A stretch of 5,215 bases of DNA from an uncultured Actinomycetes bacterium (GTDB lineage Bacteria; Actinomycetota; Actinomycetes; Nanopelagicales; Nanopelagicaceae). The first letter of the stretch is position 1; every line of letters begins with the position of its first letter. The DNA is taken from contig CAIKID010000052.1 in the NCBI GenBank assembly GCA_903827345.1, forward strand, positions 1 through 5,215, read 5' to 3'. The translations under genes and the position numbers were made by a program. A model generated the notes under the pieces. The model was not told the origin of the DNA. It was given only the letters and a program-made list of their open reading frames with translations, and did no database searches. Below, in pieces: positions 1 through 5,215 of this stretch.

Positions 1-180
1 CTTCTTATCCAAAGTCCTCTAACTGCATCTTCTGACCTTTTTGGCGTAATATCAAAGTCATGGGCAAAGTTGGATCAGGTGCAATTTGTGCAACTGCCTT
101 CAACTGGCGCTTCTTTAAATATTAATAATTTAAGAATAGGTGGCTATGTCGCAACTCCGTACCGGGTACATTTATCATGA
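1..180 (+). CDS. Possible 3' end of an unrecognised upstream gene (partial)
   Basis: This is the only one of the six frames that stays open from the left edge. It runs 59 codons to a TGA at 178-180. The translation has a mixed, protein-like composition, with stretches such as SPLTASSDLFG, KLDQVQFVQLPSTG and GGYVATPY, but I do not recognise the family. A cell-wall LytR-CpsA-Psr-type C-terminus crossed my mind, but no diagnostic motif supports it. If real, the tail overlaps the start of the deacetylase gene by 35 bp, in another frame. Against it, an open run of this length can occur by chance, and the AT-rich stretch 114-137 (codons for SLNINNL) could equally be a promoter. The gene start lies outside the window. 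Confidence 0.4.
   Translation, partial: LLIQSPLTASSDLFGVISKSWAKLDQVQFVQLPSTGASLNINNLRIGGYVATPYRVHLS
114..137 (+). promoter_or_regulatory. AT-rich candidate promoter of the deacetylase gene
   Basis: A run made almost only of A and T precedes the deacetylase start. It includes the hexamer TAATTT at 126-131, which fits the TANNNT form of a -10 box. Transcription would then begin at about 138-140, giving a leader of only a few bases or a leaderless GTG-initiated message. No -35 match and no usable Shine-Dalgarno are seen; the AGGTGG at 138-143 lies only 2 nt from the ATG, which is too close. The call is weak because the same bases may be the 3' coding end of an upstream gene. Confidence 0.3.
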
Positions 181-1249
181 GTTGTTTGGTTGGCACGACA
201 CGGGAACTCAAGCAGGAATGTTCCCCACGGATCCCTCCCGCGGTCTGCAGCCATTTGTAAATTATGAAAATGCAGAGACCAAGCGCCGAATCCATGAGTT
301 AATAGTTGTATCCGGCCTCATCGATGACCTCACGCGGTTGACACCCCGGCAAGCTACAAACGATGAGCTTTTATTGGTGCACCCGCAGGAATACCTCACC
401 AAACTGAAAAAGATAAGTGACCAGCCCCTTGGCGGTGATGCCGGCGATGGGGAGACCCCTTTTGCCAAGGGTGGTTTCGAAATTGCAACTTTAGCCGTCG
501 GCGCAGTTATAGAACTTACCCGGGCTGTCCTGACTGGTGAAGTTGATAATGGTTATGCGCTCGTACGTCCTCCTGGGCACCACGCAGTCAAAGCCGGCGG
601 AATGGGTTACTGCCTCCTTTCGAATATTGGCGTTGCGCTCATGACCGCGAAACAACGCAATCCAGATATTCGTATCGCTGTTGTGGATTGGGATGTGCAC
701 CATGGAAATGGCACTCAAGATATTTTCTACGATGACCCAAATGTCCTCACTATTTCGCTCCACCAAGACCGTCTCTACCCCAGAAACTCCGGCATGCGCA
801 CTGAGAGTGGAATTGGCACCAATATCAATATTCCTCTGCCAGCAGGTACCGGAAATGGTGGCTATCTCTATGCATTTGAAGAAGTGGTGCGCCCTGCCCT
901 TAAGAAATTCAAACCTGATCTGATAGTCGTTGCCTCTGGCTTCGACTCTTCTGTTTACGATCCACTTGGTCGAATGATGGTCACGGCAAGTGGCTATGCC
1001 AAAATGACGAAGGTCCTCATGGAATGTGCAGCCGATTTTTCTAAAAATCGTATCGTTATTTCACACGAGGGTGGCTACAACGCCGTGTATTCGCCATTCT
1101 GTGGGCTAGCCGTACTTCAAGAATTATCCGGCACATACAAATTGGACGATCCATTTATTCACACCGAAACATACCCGGGACAAGCTCTCTTCGACCATCA
1201 GAAATCGGAGATAGATCTTGCAGCTCACCATAGTCTGCCTTTACTTTAA
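146..1249 (+). CDS. Class II histone-deacetylase-like zinc amidohydrolase
   Basis: Predicted cytoplasmic deacetylase of the arginase/deacetylase fold, removing acetyl groups from an N-acetylated amine. Bacterial relatives act on acetyl-polyamines, acetyl-lysine proteins or unknown small molecules, so the substrate cannot be assigned. Numbering from the ATG at 146 gives 367 residues, normal for the family. The N-terminal GYIYHELFGWHDTGT is typical of the bacterial class II subgroup. RPPGHH (141-146) gives the active-site His pair. DWDVHH (181-186) and GFD (265-267) give the zinc ligands Asp183, His185 and Asp267. HEGGYN supplies the catalytic Tyr311, which vertebrate class IIa enzymes have lost, so activity is expected. 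A GTG at 140 would add two residues; I prefer the ATG because family members begin just before GY.W/YHE. The stop codon overlaps the convergent exporter gene by 9 bp. Family is certain; substrate is unknown. Confidence 0.95.
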   Translation: MSQLRTGYIYHELFGWHDTGTQAGMFPTDPSRGLQPFVNYENAETKRRIHELIVVSGLIDDLTRLTPRQATNDELLLVHPQEYLTKLKKISDQPLGGDAGDGETPFAKGGFEIATLAVGAVIELTRAVLTGEVDNGYALVRPPGHHAVKAGGMGYCLLSNIGVALMTAKQRNPDIRIAVVDWDVHHGNGTQDIFYDDPNVLTISLHQDRLYPRNSGMRTESGIGTNINIPLPAGTGNGGYLYAFEEVVRPALKKFKPDLIVVASGFDSSVYDPLGRMMVTASGYAKMTKVLMECAADFSKNRIVISHEGGYNAVYSPFCGLAVLQELSGTYKLDDPFIHTETYPGQALFDHQKSEIDLAAHHSLPLL

Positions 1250-1846
1250 TTTGTAGAAGGCCAGCAATAATGCAAGTGCAAACATCACTAGCGCAATGAA
1301 ACCATCCAGGATCTTCCAAAATATTGGTCTTGACATGAACTTGGACGCAGCTTTCGCGCCAAAGCCGATCGTCGTAAACCACAAGACGCTCGCTATAACT
1401 GCCCCTGCGGCGAAATCCCATTTATGCGACTTGAATTGACCGCCAATTCCGCCCAAGAAAATAACGGTATCTAGATAGACATGTGGATTAAGGAAGGTAA
1501 ACCCTAATGTTCTACCAACCATCTTCTTGAGTGATGTCTTAGCCTCATTGGCAGCTACCAGAGCTTGATCCTTGAAAACCGCCAAGAGTGATCGAACGCC
1601 GAACCATGTCAGGTAGAGAACACCAAACCATTTGATGAAATCCAGAATTGTTTGGTGTCTTTGTATGAGTTGGCCTAAGCCACCCACGCCTAAAACAATG
1701 AGCAATGCGTCGCTAGCCGAACATATTCCGACGACAAGCAAAACATATTGCTTGTTCAATCCCTGGCGTATGACAAAGGCGTTTTGGGCGCCAATCGCGA
1801 TAATGAGAGATAACCCCGTTAGCAAACCTGCTATTAGCGCGAGCAT
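1241..1846 (-). CDS. LysE/ArgO-family amino-acid exporter
   Basis: Inner-membrane exporter of the LysE superfamily, which in characterised members (LysE of Corynebacterium, ArgO of E. coli) pumps out lysine and/or arginine. The 201-residue protein has about six hydrophobic segments, near residues 2-24, 34-58, 66-90, 112-135, 144-166 and 176-198. Hallmarks are IGAQNAFVIRQGL (18-30), SASDALLI with Asp46, GVLYLTWFG (75-83) and FLNPHVYLDT (118-127). It lacks the long cytoplasmic loop of Corynebacterium LysE and so is closer in size to ArgO. The reading frame stays open upstream to 1972, but the family N-terminus begins at the ATG at 1846, and the longer form would overlap the divergent gene. No lysG/argP-type regulator lies beside it, unlike classic lysE loci. 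The exact substrate is not shown by the sequence. Confidence 0.94.
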   Translation of the reverse strand: MLALIAGLLTGLSLIIAIGAQNAFVIRQGLNKQYVLLVVGICSASDALLIVLGVGGLGQLIQRHQTILDFIKWFGVLYLTWFGVRSLLAVFKDQALVAANEAKTSLKKMVGRTLGFTFLNPHVYLDTVIFLGGIGGQFKSHKWDFAAGAVIASVLWFTTIGFGAKAASKFMSRPIFWKILDGFIALVMFALALLLAFYKLK

Positions 1847-1852
1847 GTCGTA

Positions 1853-1858
1853 ACTGTA
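1853..1858 (-). promoter_or_regulatory. -10 box of the LysE/ArgO gene (leaderless)
   Basis: On the minus strand the hexamer TACAGT ends exactly 6 nt before the ATG at 1846, so transcription would start at or next to the A of the start codon. No Shine-Dalgarno sequence is present upstream. The -35 region (TTATGC, 17 nt further up) is a poor match. The placement parallels the other leaderless-looking starts in this window. Confidence 0.5.
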
Positions 1859-1878
1859 GCGAAGGAAGCATCGGTGCA

Positions 1879-1884
1879 TAACCT
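1879..1884 (+). promoter_or_regulatory. Candidate -10 box of the molybdoenzyme gene
   Basis: TAACCT fits TANNNT and would place the start of transcription near 1891, about 10 nt before the ATG at 1901. The alternative is the GTG at 1874, which has AAGGA-like bases at 1862-1867 with 6-nt spacing as a possible ribosome site; if that start is used, this box is coding and the promoter lies inside the exporter gene. The two divergent promoters would overlap almost completely. Confidence 0.3.
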
Positions 1885-1900
1885 TCGCGTTGAAGTAACT

Positions 1901-3490
1901 ATGGAGGTATGGAAGTATCCAGCCGTGTCGACTGAAAATGCGGGCTATGAGGGTGAATTTCTGACCACTCACAAAACAACGCGTCGCCAGGCCTTTACTC
2001 TTGGCTCTATCGCCGTTGGAATCGGAATATTCGTTGGCGAGCTAACTTCAAACCTGCATTCTGCGTGGAAATCGCCGGTAGACACTCTTGGCAACTGGAT
2101 CATCAGTGTTATTCCACACTACGTTGAGTCGTTCGCTATCAAACTTTTCCGAACTCACGATAAGGGCTTCCTCGTTGCCACTATTCTATTCGTTGCCCTG
2201 ATCCTCGGCGGGTTAGCGGGCGATTTATTATTTCGCGGTAAGAAAGAAATCGCCTACGCAATTGTTCTGCTCGAAACAATATTTAATGTATTTACCGTGT
2301 TGGCCCGCCCTCATGCAGGTGTCACGGCGATTGTTCCATCCTTAATAAGCGGTCTTGCGATCACACTAGTACTGTACTTTTCTCTGGGGCGGACAAAAGT
2401 CAAGCAACCTGAAATTAATTCACCGACAGAACTCAAATCAAGGCGACAAGTTCTCAAGTTCGCTGGCGGCGCTGGTGTTCTTGGCGGCTTGATGCTTCTC
2501 TCTGGTCAGACTGTAAAAACTCATAGCCTAAATGTGATTAAGCGTTTAGCAATTAAATTGCCTGATGCGACGCATTCGCTACCGCCACTTCCAGCCGATC
2601 CGGCATCAACAATCCGTGGGCTCTCTCCACTTATCACCCCGAATAACGATTTCTATCAAATTGATACGGCAATCAATGCTCCAATCATCGATGTAGAAAC
2701 ATGGTCTCTCACGATCAATGGGATGGTTAAAAACCCAATTACCTTGACGTATGCCGATTTACTCAAGCGCCCACTCTTTGAACTCGATGACACCATGACG
2801 TGCGTTTCCAATCCAGTGGGTGGAAATCTAGTTGGCAACGCGCGCTGGCTGGGATGTCGCCTCGATGATTTGATCCGCGAAGCTGGCCCCTTATCTTCGG
2901 CCGATCAAATATTAAGCTCTTCCAGCGACGGATTTGGGGCTGGCTTTCCACTTAATTTGTTAGATGGTCGAGATGCAATGATCGCTGTCGGCATGAATGG
3001 CCAACCACTTCCCATTCGTCATGGCTTTCCTGCACGGGTGATAGTTCCTGGGCTATATGGCTATGTATCAGCAACCAAATGGCTGACAAATATCGAGCTA
3101 ACTCGTTTCGACCTAAAACAAGGATTCTGGATTTCCCGAGGTTGGTCCCAACTTGGACCCATTAAAATGGAATCTCGAATTGATTTTCCGATTGACGGTG
3201 CTTCTATACCTGCAGGCAAACTTCGCTTCGCTGGGGTCGCCTGGGCGCCGCTTTCTGGGATCGCTTCTGTACAACTGGGTATTGATGGAGCTTGGAAAAA
3301 TGCCACCCTAGGACCAGCACTCTCTGGAACAACCTGGCGCCAATGGTGGTTCGATTGGGATACAACGGTTGGTAGCCATTTGGTACAAGTGCGAGCCGTC
3401 AGCGTTAGCGGTCAAGTTCAGACTCAAACAATCGCGGATACTGCTCCCAATGGCGCTTCGGGTTGGCACTCGATCAATATCTCGGTCTGA
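1901..3490 (+). CDS. Membrane-anchored molybdopterin-dependent oxidoreductase, sulfite oxidase family
   Basis: Predicted molybdenum-cofactor oxidoreductase of the sulfite oxidase/YedY superfamily, with its catalytic part probably outside the membrane; the substrate is unknown. From the ATG at 1901 it has 529 residues. The N-terminal module has about four hydrophobic segments (near 31-50, 89-111, 117-135, 141-163) and an amphipathic stretch at 62-83. Then comes a twin-arginine-like SRRQVLKF (180-187) with a hydrophobic run to about 203. The Moco domain (about 246-405) holds MTCVSN with the molybdenum-ligand Cys301, GNARWLG, and HGFPARVIVPGLYGYVSATKWL-type binding residues at 374-395. The C-terminal beta-sandwich dimerisation domain (about 418-529) contains AGVAWAP and TTWRQWWFDW. 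This three-part layout matches an actinobacterial family. GTG starts at 1874 (nine residues longer, better ribosome site) or 1925 are possible. DUF3054 follows 31 bp later. Confidence 0.93.
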   Translation: MEVWKYPAVSTENAGYEGEFLTTHKTTRRQAFTLGSIAVGIGIFVGELTSNLHSAWKSPVDTLGNWIISVIPHYVESFAIKLFRTHDKGFLVATILFVALILGGLAGDLLFRGKKEIAYAIVLLETIFNVFTVLARPHAGVTAIVPSLISGLAITLVLYFSLGRTKVKQPEINSPTELKSRRQVLKFAGGAGVLGGLMLLSGQTVKTHSLNVIKRLAIKLPDATHSLPPLPADPASTIRGLSPLITPNNDFYQIDTAINAPIIDVETWSLTINGMVKNPITLTYADLLKRPLFELDDTMTCVSNPVGGNLVGNARWLGCRLDDLIREAGPLSSADQILSSSSDGFGAGFPLNLLDGRDAMIAVGMNGQPLPIRHGFPARVIVPGLYGYVSATKWLTNIELTRFDLKQGFWISRGWSQLGPIKMESRIDFPIDGASIPAGKLRFAGVAWAPLSGIASVQLGIDGAWKNATLGPALSGTTWRQWWFDWDTTVGSHLVQVRAVSVSGQVQTQTIADTAPNGASGWHSINISV

Positions 3491-3521
3491 ATCCAACTGG
3501 TAGGACTACTACTTCGCCACC

Positions 3522-3890
3522 ATGAATAAGCGCGCATTTTTCCTTGATTTGATCTCCATCCTGATCTTTGTAGCTATCGGTCGCCATGCTCACAAGGACG
3601 GATCGTCACTAGGCGGGATGTTTTCTACAACCTGGCCGTTTGCAGTGGGACTCATGGCAGGTTGGCTAGCCATAGTACTTACACATCGCACTGCCACCAC
3701 AAAGAGTAATGGGCTGTTTATAGTCCTCTGTGCCGTCTCGCTAGGAATGATCCTGCGCGTTATTTCAGGTCAAGGAACAGCCCTAACTTTCATAGGTGTT
3801 GCCCTCGTATTTTTATCGATCTTTCTTATTGGTTGGCGTGCTCTATTTTCTTCCCTCTCTTTATTCCGCAGTACCAAAAAGTCCAGGTAA
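3522..3890 (+). CDS. DUF3054 family membrane protein
   Basis: A 122-residue protein with about four hydrophobic segments (near 7-20, 37-54, 64-80, 88-107) and a basic C-terminal tail. It matches the DUF3054 pattern: LDL near the start (Asp9), AIGRHAH (18-24), TWPFAVGLMAGWLA (37-50), LRVISGQGTA (78-87) and FLIGWRA (101-107). No biochemical function is established for this family. The gene starts 31 bp after the molybdoenzyme stop in the same direction, with no terminator hairpin between them, so co-transcription is likely. There is no Shine-Dalgarno before the ATG; a poor -10-like TACTTC (3510-3515) could give a separate leaderless message. A partner role for the molybdoenzyme is speculation from position only. 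Confidence 0.88.
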   Translation: MNKRAFFLDLISILIFVAIGRHAHKDGSSLGGMFSTTWPFAVGLMAGWLAIVLTHRTATTKSNGLFIVLCAVSLGMILRVISGQGTALTFIGVALVFLSIFLIGWRALFSSLSLFRSTKKSR

Positions 3891-4027
3891 TAATGGCGGC
3901 CGGGATGACGTTAATCCGCTCGTTCGGGCTTCCTTAAATCAATTGTCCTCACCTCTGCCTCCTGATAACGATAAGAAATCTGATTGGCCTACGAGACACT
4001 TCCTCACTTGCCATTAAACTTAGCACC
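3891..4027 (+). other. Intergenic gap with no supported gene
   Basis: No coding frame with family resemblance is seen on either strand. An open frame beginning inside the DUF3054 gene continues to 4017, but it is an out-of-frame shadow with no recognisable features beyond the gene. A weak imperfect hairpin near 3899-3919 has too short a stem and no T-tract to call a terminator. The right end carries the -10 box of the first DinB gene. Confidence 0.5.
4015..4020 (+). promoter_or_regulatory. -10 box of the first DinB gene (leaderless)
   Basis: TAAACT fits TANNNT and ends 7 nt before the ATG at 4028, so the message would begin at or one base from the start codon. The bases between (TAGCACC) contain no Shine-Dalgarno. 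No convincing -35 is found at the expected distance, around 3992-3998. Confidence 0.5.
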
Positions 4028-4507
4028 ATGATTTCACTTGAAACTTCTCTAAAACACCTAGCTTGGTCAAATCAAAAATTCTTCTCTTACTTTGGGGATA
4101 TGCCAGATGAAGTGTTCGGCTTAAGAGCCGCCGCAGGTGAATGGTCTGTAGGAAAAATTCTTACTCACTTTGCAGGAAGCGGTGAGTGGTACAGCTACTG
4201 CCTGAGCGGTGCTCAATGGACTGATCTCAAGCCTATAACGTCCGGTTCCATTGCTCGTGAATACCTTCCGTTAATGGCCAAATTGGATGGACACTTACTA
4301 GAAAATGTTTCCCTACCCGATGATGTCCTTGATGTTGAAAGCGAGGAAGGAATTATTCATCCCACGCGTTCGCTCATTCTTTCTCAAGCCGTTATGCATT
4401 CAGCAGAACATAAAGGTCAGGTTGCAGGAATTCTTAAGCAACATGGAAATCATCTTGATTTAGATGCCCTGGATGTTTGGAATTTCATTTCTCAGACGAA
4501 AATTTAA
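4028..4507 (+). CDS. DinB-family protein, first copy
   Basis: A 159-residue protein of the DinB/YfiT-like four-helix-bundle superfamily. Members bind a divalent metal through three histidines, and several are thiol S-transferases that use mycothiol or bacillithiol. The expected triad is visible: His47 in KILTHFAGS, and His124 and His128 in QAVMHSAEHKGQ. Other family marks are LKHLAWSNQ (8-16), EWSVGKIL (38-45) and the closing LDVWNF (148-153). The length is usual for the family. Actinobacteria make mycothiol, so a mycothiol-dependent transferase or isomerase is possible, but no substrate can be read from the sequence. It begins from its own promoter and ends 39 bp from the end of a convergent homologue. 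Over the first 60 residues the two share 22 identities without gaps, by hand count. Confidence 0.9.
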   Translation: MISLETSLKHLAWSNQKFFSYFGDMPDEVFGLRAAAGEWSVGKILTHFAGSGEWYSYCLSGAQWTDLKPITSGSIAREYLPLMAKLDGHLLENVSLPDDVLDVESEEGIIHPTRSLILSQAVMHSAEHKGQVAGILKQHGNHLDLDALDVWNFISQTKI

Positions 4508-4546
4508 GGAAGAACTGCCCACAAAATCTTGAGTGCCATTACTTAA

Positions 4547-5071
4547 TCATTCACCAAATCTGTCAGCAAATGTCCAAAGGTCAAAGTCATCAAGGTTAAT
4601 CGTGGAATAACCTCGTGCTTCCAGGGCAGAAACTAATTGAGCCCTATGTTCAGTCTCATGATGAATTGCCTGGAAGATGATGGTTGATCTAGCTCGCTCG
4701 ATCACCTTTCCATCGACCTCTCGATAAACGATACCTTCACCAGAGTAAGACTCGTTCAGAATAGTTTGATCCACGATCTGGAGCATCTTCACAAAATCTA
4801 GAACTTCGGCGCTGCTCGCAAGGTCTTTCTCGGCTGCCAGGTACGCATCTCGCTTCTCCTCGCGTTCTTTTACTTCTTCTAAAGAGGACATCTGCAAGCG
4901 ATATCCATAAAAATGAGATGAGCGCACGATGTGCTGAACGATTTCTCGGGCGGTCCACTCTGGATTGACAACATAAGCGTCAAGAGCCTCATCAGGCAAA
5001 GTCGCTACTCGGGATAAGATTTCTTGATTCGCCCAAGCCATGTGTTTAAGCATCTTCTCTGAATTAATCAT
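4547..5071 (-). CDS. DinB-family protein, second copy
   Basis: A 174-residue DinB/YfiT-like protein with the complete metal-binding triad: His47 in EIVQHIVRSS, and His138 and His142 in AIHHETEHRAQ. It shares MI..E..LKHxAWxNQ at the start, PDE at 26-28, EW at 38-39 and a DLWTF ending with the neighbouring copy. It is longer mainly through a charged, Glu/Lys-rich insert at about 64-84 (EEVKEREEKRDAYLAAEKD) that should lengthen or cap a helix. The start at 5071 aligns exactly with the start of the other copy and follows a -10 box directly. The four-helix metalloenzyme fold is confident. Activity is unknown, with thiol-dependent transfer the leading family-based idea. Confidence 0.91.
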   Translation of the reverse strand: MINSEKMLKHMAWANQEILSRVATLPDEALDAYVVNPEWTAREIVQHIVRSSHFYGYRLQMSSLEEVKEREEKRDAYLAAEKDLASSAEVLDFVKMLQIVDQTILNESYSGEGIVYREVDGKVIERARSTIIFQAIHHETEHRAQLVSALEARGYSTINLDDFDLWTFADRFGE

Positions 5072-5077
5072 GGCTGC

Positions 5078-5083
5078 ACTCTA
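5078..5083 (-). promoter_or_regulatory. -10 box of the second DinB gene (leaderless)
   Basis: On the minus strand TAGAGT fits TANNNT and ends exactly 6 nt before the ATG at 5071, the spacing expected when transcription starts at the A of the start codon. No Shine-Dalgarno lies within range; the only G-rich stretch (GGGG) is about 20 nt away. No clear -35 is seen. Confidence 0.5.
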
Positions 5084-5158
5084 ATTGCTACCCCGCATTG
5101 CGCATATACCTTCATTATTCTCTAGGTAAATTTGCGATTTCTTCTTGGATTGTGCAGG

Positions 5159-5192
5159 AAAAGTGACCATCTCTACACAAGAGCTGGTCACT
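5159..5192 (-). terminator. Strong hairpin, likely intrinsic terminator for a minus-strand gene to the right
   Basis: The arms GTGACCA (5163-5169) and TGGTCAC (5185-5191) pair perfectly. After one mismatch, CTCT (5171-5174) pairs with AGAG (5180-5183) around a 5-nt loop. One more A-T pair can be added outside (5162/5192). Read on the minus strand, the stem is followed at once by TTTT (complement of 5159-5162), the layout of a short-tract intrinsic terminator. On the plus strand no T-run follows directly, and the DinB gene to the left points away from it, so it most likely ends a transcript entering from the right edge. A protein-binding inverted repeat is the alternative. Confidence 0.45.
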
Positions 5193-5215
5193 AATCATCA
5201 ATTTTAGGAAGAGTC
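5191..5215 (-). CDS. Possible C-terminal end of a gene entering from the right (partial)
   Basis: On the minus strand one frame reads TLPKIDD and then TAG followed directly by TGA, just where the terminator-like hairpin begins. A gene end abutting a terminator is a coherent picture, but seven codons are far too few to identify a gene, and another minus frame is also open here (5213 to 5115). Confidence 0.2.

Noticed and set aside
681..923. 80-codon plus-strand frame inside the deacetylase gene, and similar minus-strand frames there
   Set aside because: They sit wholly within the deacetylase, whose motifs run without interruption; they are shadow frames with no family features.
1847..1972. 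42-codon upstream extension of the exporter frame
   Set aside because: The LysE/ArgO family begins at the Met coded at 1846; the extension has no family match and would overlap the divergent molybdoenzyme gene.
2656..3306. Several minus-strand frames of 60-81 codons under the molybdoenzyme
   Set aside because: They are antisense shadows of the conserved Moco and dimerisation domains; no domain or start signal is visible.
3899..3919. Imperfect inverted repeat after the DUF3054 gene (GGAT/ATCC core)
   Set aside because: The stem is only about four to five pairs with no T-tract, so it does not qualify as a terminator.
3796..4017. 73-codon frame overlapping the DUF3054 gene and filling most of the following gap
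   Set aside because: Its first half is an out-of-frame copy of DUF3054 coding sequence, the rest has no recognisable domain, and its start lies within a well-supported gene.
4508..4546. Looked for a shared terminator between the two convergent DinB genes
   Set aside because: No stem of useful length or T-run is visible in these 39 bases.
4737..4958. 73-codon minus-strand frame inside the second DinB gene
   Set aside because: It is a frame-shifted, arginine-rich shadow of the DinB gene with no independent start signal.
5115..5213. 32-codon minus-strand open frame entering from the right edge and ending 44 bp upstream of the second DinB gene
   Set aside because: It runs straight through the strong hairpin, has no recognisable motif and is too short to support; the frame ending in TAG at 5191 fits the terminator better.
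1..5215. Searched for CRISPR arrays, tandem repeats, insertion-sequence ends, tRNA and rRNA genes, riboswitches and a defence or biosynthetic cluster
   Set aside because: No regularly spaced repeat, transposase, tRNA cloverleaf or rRNA-like stretch was recognised, and all main frames belong to known housekeeping-type or accessory families.

Overview
This window looks like an ordinary chromosomal segment of a streamlined, moderate-GC actinobacterium. The best guess is a freshwater acI/Nanopelagicales-type lineage. Three things point there: an actinobacterial-style molybdopterin oxidoreductase with an N-terminal membrane module, a DUF3054 protein of the kind common in Actinomycetota, and very tight gene packing. 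Several starts also lack a Shine-Dalgarno and carry a TANNNT hexamer 6-7 nt before the ATG, as expected for leaderless transcripts. The taxonomic call is inference; no rRNA or marker gene is present.

Layout, left to right. Positions 1-180 hold one open frame entering from the left edge, possibly the tail of an unrecognised upstream gene. A class II histone-deacetylase-like zinc amidohydrolase (146-1249, +) runs tail-to-tail into a LysE/ArgO amino-acid exporter (1241-1846, -), overlapping it by 9 bp. The exporter is divergent from a membrane-anchored sulfite-oxidase-family molybdoenzyme (1901-3490, +), followed 31 bp later by a small DUF3054 membrane protein (3522-3890, +); these two probably share a transcript. 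After a 137-bp gap without a gene come two homologous DinB-family proteins facing each other tail-to-tail (4028-4507, + and 4547-5071, -). The last 144 bp hold the promoter of the second DinB gene and a strong hairpin at 5163-5191. On the minus strand that hairpin looks like an intrinsic terminator for a gene lying to the right.

How the genes relate: the clearest functional unit is the molybdoenzyme plus DUF3054 protein. The deacetylase and exporter could both act on amino or polyamine compounds, but they are convergent and have no shared promoter, so no pathway can be claimed. The DinB pair looks like an old duplication. I see no mobile element, CRISPR array, RNA gene, or clear defence or biosynthetic system. 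The points most worth checking are the leaderless-promoter pattern, the unusual membrane module and two twin-arginine motifs of the molybdoenzyme, and the inverted DinB pair.
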